A DNA stretch of 64,000 bases from GCA-002726655 sp046582185 (GCA_046582185.1 JAYGEX010000039.1:124001-188000), one strand, 5' to 3'; positions 43,743-53,378 are shown, counted from the stretch's first letter. Numbers and translations are program-made. Notes: generated from the letters alone by a model not told the origin.

Positions 43743-44531
43743 ATGGCAACTGTTGAGAACAGAACCACAAGTAGATTGGAAAACAAGGTTGCAATCATCA
43801 CTGGTGGATCGGGAGGTATCGGTCGTGCTGCGGCAACTCGATTCGTTGCCGAAGGCGCAAAGGTGATGTTGGTGGATCTCAATGAAAAGGCATTGCAAGG
43901 TCTGGTCAACGAACTGGGCAGCAATGTCGCCAGTTACTGCGTGGCAGATGTTTCGCAGTCTTCTGATACCGAGCGATATGTGCAATCAACGGTTGAACAA
44001 TTTGGTGGAGTTAATATTTACCTTGCTAATGCCGGTATAGAAGGGCAGGTATCGCCAATCGCCGATTATGATGAAGAAATGTTTGATCGTGTAATGGGCG
44101 TGAATGTGAAGGGGGTGTGGCTCGGCATTAAGCATCTTTTCCCGGTGATGCAATCGGGTGGTGGTGGCAGTATCGTTATTACTTCATCAACAATGGGGAT
44201 GAAAGGTGCGCCGAGCTTATCAGCCTATAACGCCAGCAAACATGCTGTTATCGGCTTGATGCGTTCCACTGCACTGGAAGGCGCACCGCATAACATCAGA
44301 GTGAATACTGTAAACCCCAGCCCCGTTGAGACCAGAATGATGAGAAGTCTCGAGGCAGGAATGGATGCGGATAATACCGAAGCAGTGCGTGAAAGCATCA
44401 AAGCAAGTATCCCGCTCGGTCGGTATGGCGAACCAGAGGATATTGCGAACCTGATGTTGTTTCTGGCTTCCGATGAGAGTGCATTTCTTACTGGTAGCAT
44501 CTACATGGCTGACGGTGGAACTATTGCTTAA
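43743..44531 (+). CDS. SDR-family NAD(P)-dependent oxidoreductase
   Basis: A 262-residue classical short-chain dehydrogenase. The cofactor loop TGGSGGIG is at residues 20-27, the NAG motif is LANAGIE, and the catalytic Ser149, Tyr162, Lys166 lie in ITSSTMG and AYNASKH. C-terminal MADGGTIA is typical. Substrate unknown. The frame is open far upstream across the regulator, but AAGGAAA precedes the ATG at 43743. It precedes the TesB-like gene by 17 bases. Confidence 0.92.
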   Translation: MATVENRTTSRLENKVAIITGGSGGIGRAAATRFVAEGAKVMLVDLNEKALQGLVNELGSNVASYCVADVSQSSDTERYVQSTVEQFGGVNIYLANAGIEGQVSPIADYDEEMFDRVMGVNVKGVWLGIKHLFPVMQSGGGGSIVITSSTMGMKGAPSLSAYNASKHAVIGLMRSTALEGAPHNIRVNTVNPSPVETRMMRSLEAGMDADNTEAVRESIKASIPLGRYGEPEDIANLMLFLASDESAFLTGSIYMADGGTIA

Positions 44532-44548
44532 TGAACAAGACAAGCTAA

Positions 44549-45361
44549 ATGAATACTAAGACACCACTTGATTCACTGCTGAATTTATTGGATCTGGAAA
44601 CCATCGAGGTAAATTTATTTCGCGGTTACCATCCAGAAGGCAGGACTCGCCGTCTGTTTGGAGGCCAGATTATTGCCCAGGCACTGGTCGCGGCCATGCG
44701 CACGGTGCCAGAAGATCGGCTGCCCCATTCGGTCCATGCATACTTTCTGCGACCCGGTAGTCCCTCTTTACCAGCGCTGTTCCGGGTTGAACGCATTAGA
44801 GACGGTCGGTCTTTTACTACTAGGCGAATTGTAGCCGTCCAGAATGGCAAAGCGATATTCAATATGGACGCGTCCTTTCATCTCCCTGAAGATGGCCTGG
44901 AACACCAGATGGAAATGTATGATATTAAGCCGCCTGAAGAAGCTGACCTCGTTGCAGGCTTGAAGCAACGACCCTTCTTGAGCTGGCGAGATGATCACAA
45001 AAAACTTCTGGCCAATTCCCCTCAGGAACCTATTCAGCGCTTGTGGATAAAGGGTAATGGATTGGCGCCGAATGATGAGAGACTCAATATGGCGCTCCTT
45101 GCATATCAGTCCGATGAGGCCCTCCTGGGTACCGCGAGATTACCGCACAGAGGAAAGTTCGAACGCGAAAATATGCAAGTGGCAAGTTTGGATCACAGTA
45201 TCTGGTTCCACCGTCCTGTAAGTGTCAATGATTGGTTACTTTATTCGGTAGAAAGTCCTGTGGCCGCTGCTGCGCGAGGCTACACCCGGGGAACTATTCA
45301 TACCGCATCAGGAAAACTTGTAGCCAGCTGCATACAAGAAGGGCTAATACGGCTTTTATAA
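44549..45361 (+). CDS. tesB: Acyl-CoA thioesterase II (TesB type)
   Basis: A 270-residue double hot-dog thioesterase. N-terminal hot dog: RRLFGGQIIAQALVAAMRTV, HSVHAYFLRPGS. C-terminal one: LLAYQSDEALLGTA with the catalytic aspartate, ASLDHSIWFHRPV, and CIQEGLIR with the catalytic glutamine. It hydrolyses acyl-CoA to acid and CoA. Follows the SDR gene closely, so both are probably controlled by the divergent TetR-type regulator. Confidence 0.92.
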   Translation: MNTKTPLDSLLNLLDLETIEVNLFRGYHPEGRTRRLFGGQIIAQALVAAMRTVPEDRLPHSVHAYFLRPGSPSLPALFRVERIRDGRSFTTRRIVAVQNGKAIFNMDASFHLPEDGLEHQMEMYDIKPPEEADLVAGLKQRPFLSWRDDHKKLLANSPQEPIQRLWIKGNGLAPNDERLNMALLAYQSDEALLGTARLPHRGKFERENMQVASLDHSIWFHRPVSVNDWLLYSVESPVAAAARGYTRGTIHTASGKLVASCIQEGLIRLL

Positions 45362-45422
45362 GCGCTGGACTTTAGGGCGCTAAATATTGTTATCAGCATT
45401 GGCAATTCTGTTTGAAGATTGA

Positions 45423-45451
45423 TTGAGCAAGGCCGCGGGACTCTGTACACT
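45423..45451 (+). promoter_or_regulatory. Probable sigma-70 promoter for tRNA-Leu
   Basis: TTGAGC (45423-45428), 17 bases, then TACACT (45446-45451), followed by a GC-rich ACGCGAC discriminator. The mature tRNA begins 20 bases after the -10 element, as expected. Confidence 0.6.
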
Positions 45452-45470
45452 ACGCGACTTTGCTATCTCT

Positions 45471-45557
45471 GCCCGGGTGGTGAAATTGGTAGACACGCAA
45501 GACTTAAAATCTTGTCGCTTTTGGGCGGTGCCGGTTCGACCCCGGCCCCGGGCACCA
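45471..45557 (+). tRNA. tRNA-Leu (UAA anticodon)
   Basis: An 87-base class II tRNA with encoded CCA. Acceptor GCCCGGG pairs with CCCGGGC, the anticodon loop CTTAAAA holds TAA, and a long variable arm (GTCGCTTTTGGGCGGT) follows. GGTTCGACCCC is the T arm. It lies 2.6 kb from tRNA-Cys in the opposite orientation. Confidence 0.97.
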
Positions 45558-45565
45558 GGTCATTT

Positions 45566-46462
45566 ATGCATATGACATCACAGTCGAAGGCATTTGCCTT
45601 CGCTATTGCAACGCTCTTGCTTTGGTCTTCAGTCGCCACCGCGTTCAAAATAACGCTCCGCTATCTCGATATATTTCAACTGCTCTTCTATGCCTGCGTG
45701 ACATCCGTAGTGCTTCTCTTATCGATCATCATTATTCAGAAGAAAGTACTGCAGTTGTTTGCGGCAATGAGGCGCCATTGGAAGATAACAATGATCGCGG
45801 GCTTCCTAAATCCATGTTTGTATTACCTGGTACTGTTTGAAGCCTATGATCGACTGCCCGCCCAGGTCGCACAACCCATCAATATTACCTGGGCCATTAC
45901 TCTGACGTTTATGTCCATCATCTTTCTGAAGCAGAAAATCACGATGGCGGATATTGCCGGTGCACTCATCTGTTATGGCGGGGTCGTGATCATTGCTACC
46001 CAGGGAGATCTGTCTGGCTTCGCCTCATCTGATCTGATCGGGGTTGGGCTGGCGTTATTTTCGACGATTATCTGGGCAGGCTACTGGATCCTGAACATTC
46101 GTGATCCTCGCGAGCCCACCATTGGCATGACGTTGAATTTTATGGTGGCGCTGCCGATAACAGCGATTGTTTGTGCATTATTTTCTGATTTCTCTATTCC
46201 CAGGGAAGGAATTCTCGGCGCGATTTATACCGGTCTATTTGAGATGAGCGTTGCGTTTCTATGCTGGTCCATGGCGCTTCGCTTGACGGACAATACCTCC
46301 CGCATCAGTAATCTCATTTTCCTGATCCCATTTATTTCTCTGGTGTTTATAAGCCAGGTACTGGGCGAGGTGATCTACTCAACGACCTATATTGGCCTGA
46401 TCTTTATCATCGGCGGTCTGGTATATCAGCAATGGTCTCACACCACGGCTAATACCAACTGA
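45566..46462 (+). CDS. EamA/DMT-family membrane transporter
   Basis: A 298-residue protein with about ten membrane segments in two EamA halves (AFAIATLLLWSSVATAFKI, and later LALFSTIIWAGYWIL). It probably exports a metabolite; the substrate is unknown. The frame runs upstream through the tRNA-Leu gene, so the start must be the ATG at 45566 or the one at 45572, 9 and 15 bases after the tRNA. It may be expressed by read-through from the tRNA promoter. Confidence 0.88.
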   Translation: MHMTSQSKAFAFAIATLLLWSSVATAFKITLRYLDIFQLLFYACVTSVVLLLSIIIIQKKVLQLFAAMRRHWKITMIAGFLNPCLYYLVLFEAYDRLPAQVAQPINITWAITLTFMSIIFLKQKITMADIAGALICYGGVVIIATQGDLSGFASSDLIGVGLALFSTIIWAGYWILNIRDPREPTIGMTLNFMVALPITAIVCALFSDFSIPREGILGAIYTGLFEMSVAFLCWSMALRLTDNTSRISNLIFLIPFISLVFISQVLGEVIYSTTYIGLIFIIGGLVYQQWSHTTANTN

Positions 46463-46547
46463 TTTCCTGGTTTCTTGCTTGAAATAATTGGCTTTGTCCC
46501 AAACTAACTGTATACCTATAAAGACATGCGCAGGAATTAATCGCCGT

Positions 46548-48953
46548 ATGGAAGACGATAATAAAAAAGCCAGTGACGACAGTAATAACGCCACGGAATT
46601 CATACCCCGCCAAGTGGCTCAGGCTTTGGCAAGGCCTGATGAGGTTTTACCCGATACCCTACAATTGATCCCGCTTGCCTCCCGGCCATACTTTCCGGTG
46701 CTGGTTCAGCCAATTGTCATCGATCAGGATCCCTGGGGCGATGGCATAAAGAAAGTTGCCGGCAGCGCGCACAAGTTGATCGCCATGAGTTACGCGCCGA
46801 GTGCACAGAACGGCATACCTCGTCCTGAGGATATCTGTGAGATTGGCTGCGTTGCCCGTATTCATCGCTTGCATGCGAGTAAGGGCAAGTTACAGTTTAT
46901 CGCCCAGGGAATCAGACGATACCGGATAAAAGAATGGATCAAGCGAACGCCGCCTTTTGTCGTCCGTGTTGAATACTATGACCCATCCCCGCTGGAAGAT
47001 GAGAGTCAGATTCGTGCTTATGCTATGTCCATCATTAATATCATCAAGGAATTGATGGTTCTTAATCCTTTATATAATGAAGAACTAAAGCAGTATTTAC
47101 ATTATTTTACACCGAATGAACCTTCGCCCCTGACAGACTTTGCAGCGGCGATCACTTCAGCTGAACCGGAAGAACTCCAGGATATTCTAGAGACGATTCC
47201 ATTGCTGGAGCGAATGGAGAAAGTGCTATTACTGATAGGCAAAGAAGTCGAGGTAGCACGCTTGCAGGCCCAGATCACTGAGCAGATGCAATCCCAGGTA
47301 TCGGAACAGCAGAAAGAGTTCTTTTTACGTCAGCAGCTGAAAGTCATCCAGAAGGAGCTGGGTATCTCCAAGGATGATAGGGAAGTGGATGCTGATAAGT
47401 TTGCCGAGCGGCTTGCACATCTAACCGTGCCAGAGCACGTGCAAACAAAAGTTGATGACGAACTGGAGAAGCTACAAATCCTGGAGCCTTCATCAGCTGA
47501 ATATGGCGTTACCCGAAATTACCTCGATTGGGTTACCTCAGTGCCCTGGGGGTTAATGTCCAAAGACCAACTCGATCTAAAGATCGCTCGCGCAGTACTC
47601 GATAAAGATCATGATGGTCTGGCCGATGTCAAAGAGAGGATCATTGAATTTCTTGCTGTCGGCGCTTATCGCGGCGAAATGGCAGGCTCCATACTATTGC
47701 TCGTTGGACCGCCGGGAGTGGGTAAGACCAGCATCGGTAAGTCGGTTGCCAACGCGCTCGGCAGAAAGTTCTACCGCTTTAGTGTCGGTGGCATGCGCGA
47801 TGAGGCAGAAATAAAGGGTCATCGTCGAACATATATTGGCGCTATGCCTGGCAAGCTTATTCAGGCGCTGAAAGAGGTAGAGGCATACAACCCAGTCATT
47901 ATGTTAGATGAAATTGACAAGATTGGTTCATCCTATCAGGGCGACCCCGCATCCGCGTTACTGGAAGTGTTAGATCCGGAACAGAACAGCGAATTCCTGG
48001 ATCACTATCTTGATCTCCGCGTAGATCTGTCAAAGGTATTGTTTATATGCACAGCAAATCAACTGGATACTATTCCTGCCCCTTTGTTAGATCGCATGGA
48101 GACAATACGTCTGGCAGGTTATCTGACTGAAGAAAAAATACTAATCGCAAAAAATCACTTGTGGAAGCGACAACTAGCCAAAGCAGGCGTTCCCTCTTCA
48201 AAATTAAAGATCAGCGATGCCGCCATAAGAAAGGTAGTAGAGGGGTATGCAAGAGAAGCAGGGGTCAGGGCATTGGAGAAGCTACTAGGTAGTATTGTCC
48301 GTAAGGCCGTTGTCCGATTGCTGGAGTGCGATAAGTTAAAAATTTCAGTAAGTGTCAAAGATCTTGAAAATTACCTAGGCGCTCCCTATTTCAAGAAACA
48401 ACATCCACATAGAGGTATTGGCGTTGTTAACGGCCTTGCCTGGACTTCCATGGGCGGCACAACCCTTGCAGTTGAAGCATCGAGGATTCATGAGGGCAAT
48501 CGAGGATTCAAGCAGACCGGGCAGTTAGGCGATGTCATGCGCGAATCCGCTGAGATTGCCTACAGTTATGTGGCGTCACACCTGGACGAGCTCGGTGCCA
48601 GAGATAAGTACTTTGATTCGGCTTTTATTCATCTCCATGTGCCGGAAGGCGCAACGCCAAAAGACGGTCCGAGTGCTGGCGTAACCATGGCAACGGCTCT
48701 TTTATCCCTGGCAAAAGGCAAACGAATTAAACGGGACATCGCAATGACGGGTGAGTTAACCCTGACCGGTACAGTCCTGCCAGTCGGCGGAATTAGAGAG
48801 AAGGTCATTGCGGCAAAGCGAGCAGGCGTGAACGAACTTATCTTGCCTGCGGACAATGAGCGCGATTACCAGGAGATACCTGATTACCTCAAGAAGGGTC
48901 TGAAGGTTAGCTTCGCCGCAACATACTCAGACGTGGCAGCGGTCTGTTTTTAG
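46548..48953 (+). CDS. Lon-family ATP-dependent protease (long N-terminal extension)
   Basis: An 801-residue Lon with LON substrate-binding domain (residues about 25-230), AAA+ module with Walker A GPPGVGKT at 387-394 and VIMLDEIDKIGSSYQGDP, and a protease domain with the Ser709-Lys752 dyad (PKDGPSAGVTM; EKVIAAKRAG). The spacing of 43 equals that of E. coli Lon. The N-terminal 25 residues are acidic and polar. Sequence and context (no clpX neighbour) suggest a second Lon copy in the genome rather than the main one, which is inference. The frame starts at 46488; I use the ATG at 46548 with AGGAA upstream. Confidence 0.93.
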   Translation: MEDDNKKASDDSNNATEFIPRQVAQALARPDEVLPDTLQLIPLASRPYFPVLVQPIVIDQDPWGDGIKKVAGSAHKLIAMSYAPSAQNGIPRPEDICEIGCVARIHRLHASKGKLQFIAQGIRRYRIKEWIKRTPPFVVRVEYYDPSPLEDESQIRAYAMSIINIIKELMVLNPLYNEELKQYLHYFTPNEPSPLTDFAAAITSAEPEELQDILETIPLLERMEKVLLLIGKEVEVARLQAQITEQMQSQVSEQQKEFFLRQQLKVIQKELGISKDDREVDADKFAERLAHLTVPEHVQTKVDDELEKLQILEPSSAEYGVTRNYLDWVTSVPWGLMSKDQLDLKIARAVLDKDHDGLADVKERIIEFLAVGAYRGEMAGSILLLVGPPGVGKTSIGKSVANALGRKFYRFSVGGMRDEAEIKGHRRTYIGAMPGKLIQALKEVEAYNPVIMLDEIDKIGSSYQGDPASALLEVLDPEQNSEFLDHYLDLRVDLSKVLFICTANQLDTIPAPLLDRMETIRLAGYLTEEKILIAKNHLWKRQLAKAGVPSSKLKISDAAIRKVVEGYAREAGVRALEKLLGSIVRKAVVRLLECDKLKISVSVKDLENYLGAPYFKKQHPHRGIGVVNGLAWTSMGGTTLAVEASRIHEGNRGFKQTGQLGDVMRESAEIAYSYVASHLDELGARDKYFDSAFIHLHVPEGATPKDGPSAGVTMATALLSLAKGKRIKRDIAMTGELTLTGTVLPVGGIREKVIAAKRAGVNELILPADNERDYQEIPDYLKKGLKVSFAATYSDVAAVCF

Positions 48954-49061
48954 TTATTATTTGGACAGAATTGATCTGGCAGAGCCCAAGCTGCGGGGGA
49001 AATTTATGATCCTGGCACATTAATCCCTGTTACTATCTTTGCATAGATACAGGGGAGCGTC

Positions 49062-50504
49062 ATGTCAGAAAAAGTGTCAGAGAGAGCCTCGGAAACGGAA
49101 CTAGCAACACCATCGGATTTAGTTAGACAACTGGAATCCTTACTGGGTGAGAAGGGCATTTATTATGGTGAGCGTCTAAAAGAGAGACGTTTTCCTGGCG
49201 CCACTGTAATTGGTACAGATGGGGGTAGCTTTGAGCCGCTGGCGCTTGTCCGTCCTACATCAACTGAAGAAGTCTCCGCCATTTTGAAGTTATGTCACGA
49301 GGCCGACCAGCCCGTCGTTCCTCATGGAGGCTTGACCGGTCTGGTAGAAGGTACAACTTCTAACAACAAAGAAATTGCGATTTCCCTTGAGAGAATGAAC
49401 AAGGTTGAAGAGCTTGATACCCAGAGTCGGACGATAACGGTGCAGGCTGGTGTGCCTCTCCAGATTGTTCAAGAAGCAGCCGAAAAAGCAGATATGTTCT
49501 TTCCCCTTGATATAGGTGCGCGCGGGACCGCAACAATTGGTGGCAATGTTTCTACTAATGCTGGCGGCAACAGGGTCATTCGTTACGGCATGATGCGCGA
49601 TCAGGTGCTCGGCATGGAAGTGGTTTTGGCAGACGGCACGATTGTATCGTCCATGAACAAGATCATAAAAAACAACACCGGTTACGATATAAAGCAATGG
49701 TTCATTGGTGCCGAAGGTACCTTGGGTATTGTCACTCGCCTGGTATTGCGAATCAGGCCAAGGCCAATTAGTCAGGAGATGGCATTTGTCGCCGTTAATG
49801 ACTTTACCCAGGTCACCGAATTCCTGAACCACGTAGATAGAACGCTGGGCGGGACCTTAAGTGCGTTTGAAGTACTTTGGAACAACTATTATAAGTTAGT
49901 GACTTCACCGCCAGCAGAGAGCGCTCCGCCCTTGAGCCAGGACTACAACTACTACATTCTGGTTGAGGCTCTTGGTGGTAATCTTGAAGGTGATAGCGAA
50001 CGATTTCTGGACGTACTATCGAAGTCCCTTGAAGATGGCATCATCGTCGATGCAGTCATCGCGCAAAGCCAGTCAGAACGTGATGCCATGTGGGCTATTC
50101 GGGATGATGTCGGGCAGGTGGGGCAAATAGCGCCTATCTTTGCCTTCGATATCAGTGTTTCCCTGGATCACATGGAGTCCTATGTTGAGGAGATGCAATC
50201 TAATCTTCTCGATACCTGGAGTGACAGTAAGTGTATGATTTTTGGTCATCTTGGGGATGGCAATCTACACGTCATCGTGGGTATTGGGGATGGCTCGGCC
50301 AATGCAAAAAAAGCGGTGGAGAAGGTCGTCTATGGCGGATTAACGTCCAGAGGCGGGTCAGTCTCTGCTGAGCACGGAATTGGCCTTCAAAAGAGGGACT
50401 ACCTGTCCCTGTCCCGGAGTGCTGTTGAAATTGCCATGATGCAAAGTATTAAAAAAGCGCTGGACCCCAAGGACATAATGAACCCAGGAAAAATATTTGC
50501 TTGA
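49062..50504 (+). CDS. FAD-binding 2-hydroxyacid dehydrogenase (GlcD/D2HGDH type)
   Basis: A 480-residue VAO-fold flavoenzyme. FAD loops: VVPHGGLTGLVEGTT and IGARGTATIGGNVSTNAGG. The C-terminal half has the metal/substrate motif FGHLGDGNLHVIV and GSVSAEHGIGLQKR. It probably oxidises a D-2-hydroxyacid such as glycolate, D-lactate or 2-hydroxyglutarate; no electron acceptor subunits are adjacent. It converges on the pyruvate kinase gene with 32 bases between. Confidence 0.9.
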   Translation: MSEKVSERASETELATPSDLVRQLESLLGEKGIYYGERLKERRFPGATVIGTDGGSFEPLALVRPTSTEEVSAILKLCHEADQPVVPHGGLTGLVEGTTSNNKEIAISLERMNKVEELDTQSRTITVQAGVPLQIVQEAAEKADMFFPLDIGARGTATIGGNVSTNAGGNRVIRYGMMRDQVLGMEVVLADGTIVSSMNKIIKNNTGYDIKQWFIGAEGTLGIVTRLVLRIRPRPISQEMAFVAVNDFTQVTEFLNHVDRTLGGTLSAFEVLWNNYYKLVTSPPAESAPPLSQDYNYYILVEALGGNLEGDSERFLDVLSKSLEDGIIVDAVIAQSQSERDAMWAIRDDVGQVGQIAPIFAFDISVSLDHMESYVEEMQSNLLDTWSDSKCMIFGHLGDGNLHVIVGIGDGSANAKKAVEKVVYGGLTSRGGSVSAEHGIGLQKRDYLSLSRSAVEIAMMQSIKKALDPKDIMNPGKIFA

Positions 50505-50531
50505 GATCTAGCGTAATCTGCTAGCGAGGGA

Positions 50532-50558
50532 TCAGATCAGGGAATCTCTCTGATCTGA
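50532..50558. terminator. Hairpin overlapping the pyk 3' end
   Basis: TCAGATCAG (50532-50540) pairs perfectly with CTGATCTGA (50550-50558). It spans the pyk stop codon and lies 28 bases after the convergent gene's stop. No U-tract is seen on either strand, so it is only a candidate. Confidence 0.3.
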
Positions 50559-51940
50559 ATTGCCTCGATGCCAACCCCCGCGAGAATATCTGATATCACA
50601 ACCACTTTGTCCCCTGGCTCAAAGCCAGCCCGGGATTTAAGTACTTCGAATGCGATACGAAGTGTCTTCTCGGGATCATTGCTGAAAGCAGTTCGGAAGG
50701 GCGATACATTACGATTCAGCATCAGACGCCTTCGGGTTTGGGAGTCATTTGTGAATGCATAAATTCGCGTATGTTGTGGATGACAGTTGGTGACGAAATC
50801 AGACATGAGTCCGCGACGCGTAATAACAACAATACCCTTGGCCTTTAAGGATTCGGCAAGGTGAACTGCGGTAATTGCAAGCTGTTGCTTCTCGACCTTG
50901 GCTTCGAGGTTGCGTGTAAAGTTAAGGCCTGTAAATGATTCAGTCGCTTCTGCTATTTCCACCAGCTGTTCAACGCAGCGAATGGGATGTTTGCCTACAG
51001 TCGTTTCACCTGAGAGCATTACCGCATCAACTTCCTCGTATATGGCATTTGCAACGTCGGTGACTTCGGCACGTGTTGGAATGGGATTCTCAATCATGGA
51101 CTCCAGTAGATGGGTCGCAACGATGACTCTCTTACCTTGCTCTGCGCAGAGCTGTACGATTTTGCGCTGTACGTTTGGTAACTCTGCAACATTAATCTCA
51201 ACGCCAAGATCGCCCCGGGCAACCATAATTCCATCTGACTCAGCGACAATTTCTTCGATATTTTCGACGCCGGACTGGTCTTCTATTTTGGCGATGATCT
51301 TGATCTTGCCGGACTTTTCGCCCATAAATTCTTTTAACTCGCGAACGTCATCCGCCTCTCTGACGAAGGATAGCGCAATAAAATCGACGTTCTGTTCCAT
51401 GCCAAACTGAATGTCTGATTTGTCTTTCTTGGTGATGGCGGGAAGATTGACCCTGATGCCGGGTAGATTTACATGTCGTTTGCTTTTTAGAATGCCTCCA
51501 TCGATAACTTTGCACTGCATGGTACCGTCGTCATTCTTTTGCAATACTTCAAAGTTGATGATGCCATTGTCCACGGTAATTCTGTCACCTACCGAAACAC
51601 TTTCTATCAGGTCGTCGTAATGAATATGAATGGATGTTCGTTCCACATCGATGGTGTCGCGCACACTAATAGTAATAATTGAACCGTTACGTAACTCGAG
51701 TTCATTCGCTAAATCCCCGGTACGTATCTCTGGTCCCTGGGTATCTAATAAAATAGCGATGGGGTAGGTGACTTTCTTGTTCAAAGTCTTGATCGATTTA
51801 ATCACACGAGCTGCGGATTCATGGTCACCATGGGACATGTTCAAGCGAGCGATATCCATGCCTGCGGCTGCCAGTTTTTCAAGCATCGGATACGAATCGG
51901 TAGCCGGACCAATAGTACAAATGATTTTGGTCTTGCGCAT
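50537..51940 (-). CDS. pyk: Pyruvate kinase
   Basis: A 467-residue enzyme making pyruvate and ATP from phosphoenolpyruvate. Active site: RLNMSHGDHESA at the N-terminus, IIAKIEDQSGVENIEEI with the catalytic lysine, and MVARGDLGVEI. The metal-binding VMLSGETTVGKHP region follows. Length is near E. coli PykF (470). Monocistronic in appearance, with dinB 90 bases upstream on the same strand. Confidence 0.96.
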   Translation of the reverse strand: MRKTKIICTIGPATDSYPMLEKLAAAGMDIARLNMSHGDHESAARVIKSIKTLNKKVTYPIAILLDTQGPEIRTGDLANELELRNGSIITISVRDTIDVERTSIHIHYDDLIESVSVGDRITVDNGIINFEVLQKNDDGTMQCKVIDGGILKSKRHVNLPGIRVNLPAITKKDKSDIQFGMEQNVDFIALSFVREADDVRELKEFMGEKSGKIKIIAKIEDQSGVENIEEIVAESDGIMVARGDLGVEINVAELPNVQRKIVQLCAEQGKRVIVATHLLESMIENPIPTRAEVTDVANAIYEEVDAVMLSGETTVGKHPIRCVEQLVEIAEATESFTGLNFTRNLEAKVEKQQLAITAVHLAESLKAKGIVVITRRGLMSDFVTNCHPQHTRIYAFTNDSQTRRRLMLNRNVSPFRTAFSNDPEKTLRIAFEVLKSRAGFEPGDKVVVISDILAGVGIEAIQIREIP

Positions 51941-52032
51941 GGTGCTAGTATCTCTTTGCTGCTGACGATTGAAGGGACGCCATCATACAGAATGCACGCC
52001 TTCTAGGCCAAAGATTAATGCCAGGGGCCACG

Positions 52033-53112
52033 TTAGGCGTCGAACAGGTCCATTTGGTTCTGTTGCAGATGTTTATCATCTTCTTGAAATGTCACGCCGA
52101 TGCCCAACAAGCGAATTCCCTTTCCATTACCTCGTTCCCATGCCAGAGGCAGCAGCTCCTCAAAGAGCGCCTTGTTCAGTGCTTTGCTGGACCGTTCCAT
52201 TGTTGTTTGTTGGAAATCAGAAAATTTGAGTTTGATCTGTTGATTTTTGATGGCGCGTTCGCGATGTTTTTCGAGGCGCCGCGTTAGTTCTTCGAACAGC
52301 TTATCCAGCGATGCCGCGGCAATTTCGGGTTCGGGAATGTCCTCTACGTATGTTCTCTCAACGCTGAGGCTTTTTCTCACCCAATGAGTGGTCAGCTCCC
52401 TGTTATCAATACCATGGGCTCGCTTGTAGAGATGCTCGCCAAAATTACCAAGCAACCTCAACAGCTCTTCCAGGCCCATGTTGCGTACATCTGCACAGGT
52501 TTTCAGACCATGGCGGGCCAGCCGCCTGACGGTAACCTTGCCGACGCCAGGTATCTTGTTAAGTGGCATGGTCTTAACGAATTCAGCGACCTGATCCGGT
52601 GCGACAACACATTGTCCATCCGGCTTATTTTCATCGCTGCTGATCTTGGCCAGAAATTTGTTGGGTGCGACACCGGCAGATGCTGTTAAGTTAAGTTCGC
52701 GTTTAATAACCGCACGAATGTCCTGGGCGATCAAGGTTGCACTGCCTTGGAACAGAGAGGTATTTGATACATCAAGAAATGCTTCGTCCAGACTCAGCGG
52801 TTCAATGATGTCGGTGTAACGCTGGAAGATTGCCCGGAGTTCCTGAGAGATGCTTTGGTAGTGAGCCATCCGGCCCGGGATTACGACGAGTCTCGGACAC
52901 AGTCGCATGGCATACCCGGTTGCCATTGCTGAATGTATGCCAAATTCCCGGGCAATATAATTGCATGTGGAGATAACGCCTCTCTTATCGGCTGCACCGC
53001 CAACAGCCAGCGGTACATCTTTAAGCGCGGGGTTGTCCCGCATTTCAATGGCCGCGTAAAAACAGTCCATATCGATATGGATTATTTTCCTTTGTGGTTT
53101 GTTCGCTGCCAT
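52033..53112 (-). CDS. dinB: DNA polymerase IV
   Basis: A 359-residue Y-family translesion polymerase. The metal site is HIDMDCFYAAIE and SLDEAFLDVS; the helix-hairpin-helix is NKIPGVGKVTVRRLARHGLKT. The C-terminal QMDLFD is the beta-clamp motif. Upstream, CTG-N9-CAG at 53139-53153 resembles an SOS box but has one base too few. Upstream also lie four 21-base tandem repeats. Confidence 0.96.
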   Translation of the reverse strand: MAANKPQRKIIHIDMDCFYAAIEMRDNPALKDVPLAVGGAADKRGVISTCNYIAREFGIHSAMATGYAMRLCPRLVVIPGRMAHYQSISQELRAIFQRYTDIIEPLSLDEAFLDVSNTSLFQGSATLIAQDIRAVIKRELNLTASAGVAPNKFLAKISSDENKPDGQCVVAPDQVAEFVKTMPLNKIPGVGKVTVRRLARHGLKTCADVRNMGLEELLRLLGNFGEHLYKRAHGIDNRELTTHWVRKSLSVERTYVEDIPEPEIAAASLDKLFEELTRRLEKHRERAIKNQQIKLKFSDFQQTTMERSSKALNKALFEELLPLAWERGNGKGIRLLGIGVTFQEDDKHLQQNQMDLFDA

Positions 53113-53178
53113 GTTTACTCTTCAGGGATAACAGTCACCTGTATTTTGCCCAGGGACTTACGCAGTCTAATGGTAAGT

Positions 53179-53262
53179 AGCTTCAGCCAAATAATAAAGA
53201 GCCTCAGCTAATTATTAGAGAGCCTCAGCCTATTAATAGAGAGCCTCAGCCTGTTAATAGAG
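53179..53262. repeat. Four tandem copies of a 21-base unit
   Basis: Units start at 53179, 53200, 53221 and 53242. The last two differ at one position; their sequence is AGCCTCAGCCTRTTAATAGAG. The first is the most diverged. The array begins 67 bases before the dinB start codon (on the dinB strand) and ends inside no gene. All reading frames contain stops nearby, so it is not coding. Confidence 0.85.
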
Positions 53263-53378
53263 AGCGGAAGCGGCTGGATGCAGTAATGGAAGCCGACGTT
53301 TATACTTTACGTTAGCTGGCTCCTGTCCGAAAAGTACATGAATTGAACAGGATGTGCAGACCTATGATATTGTTAGGT

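Noticed and set aside
45419..45565. Extended N-terminus of the EamA transporter
   Set aside because: It would translate the tRNA-Leu gene.
53139..53153. SOS-box-like CTGTATTTTGCCCAG upstream of dinB
   Set aside because: The half-sites are 9 bases apart instead of 10, so it does not fit the LexA consensus.
52933..53211. 92-codon frame antisense to the dinB start
   Set aside because: Shadow of dinB and of the repeat array; no family features.
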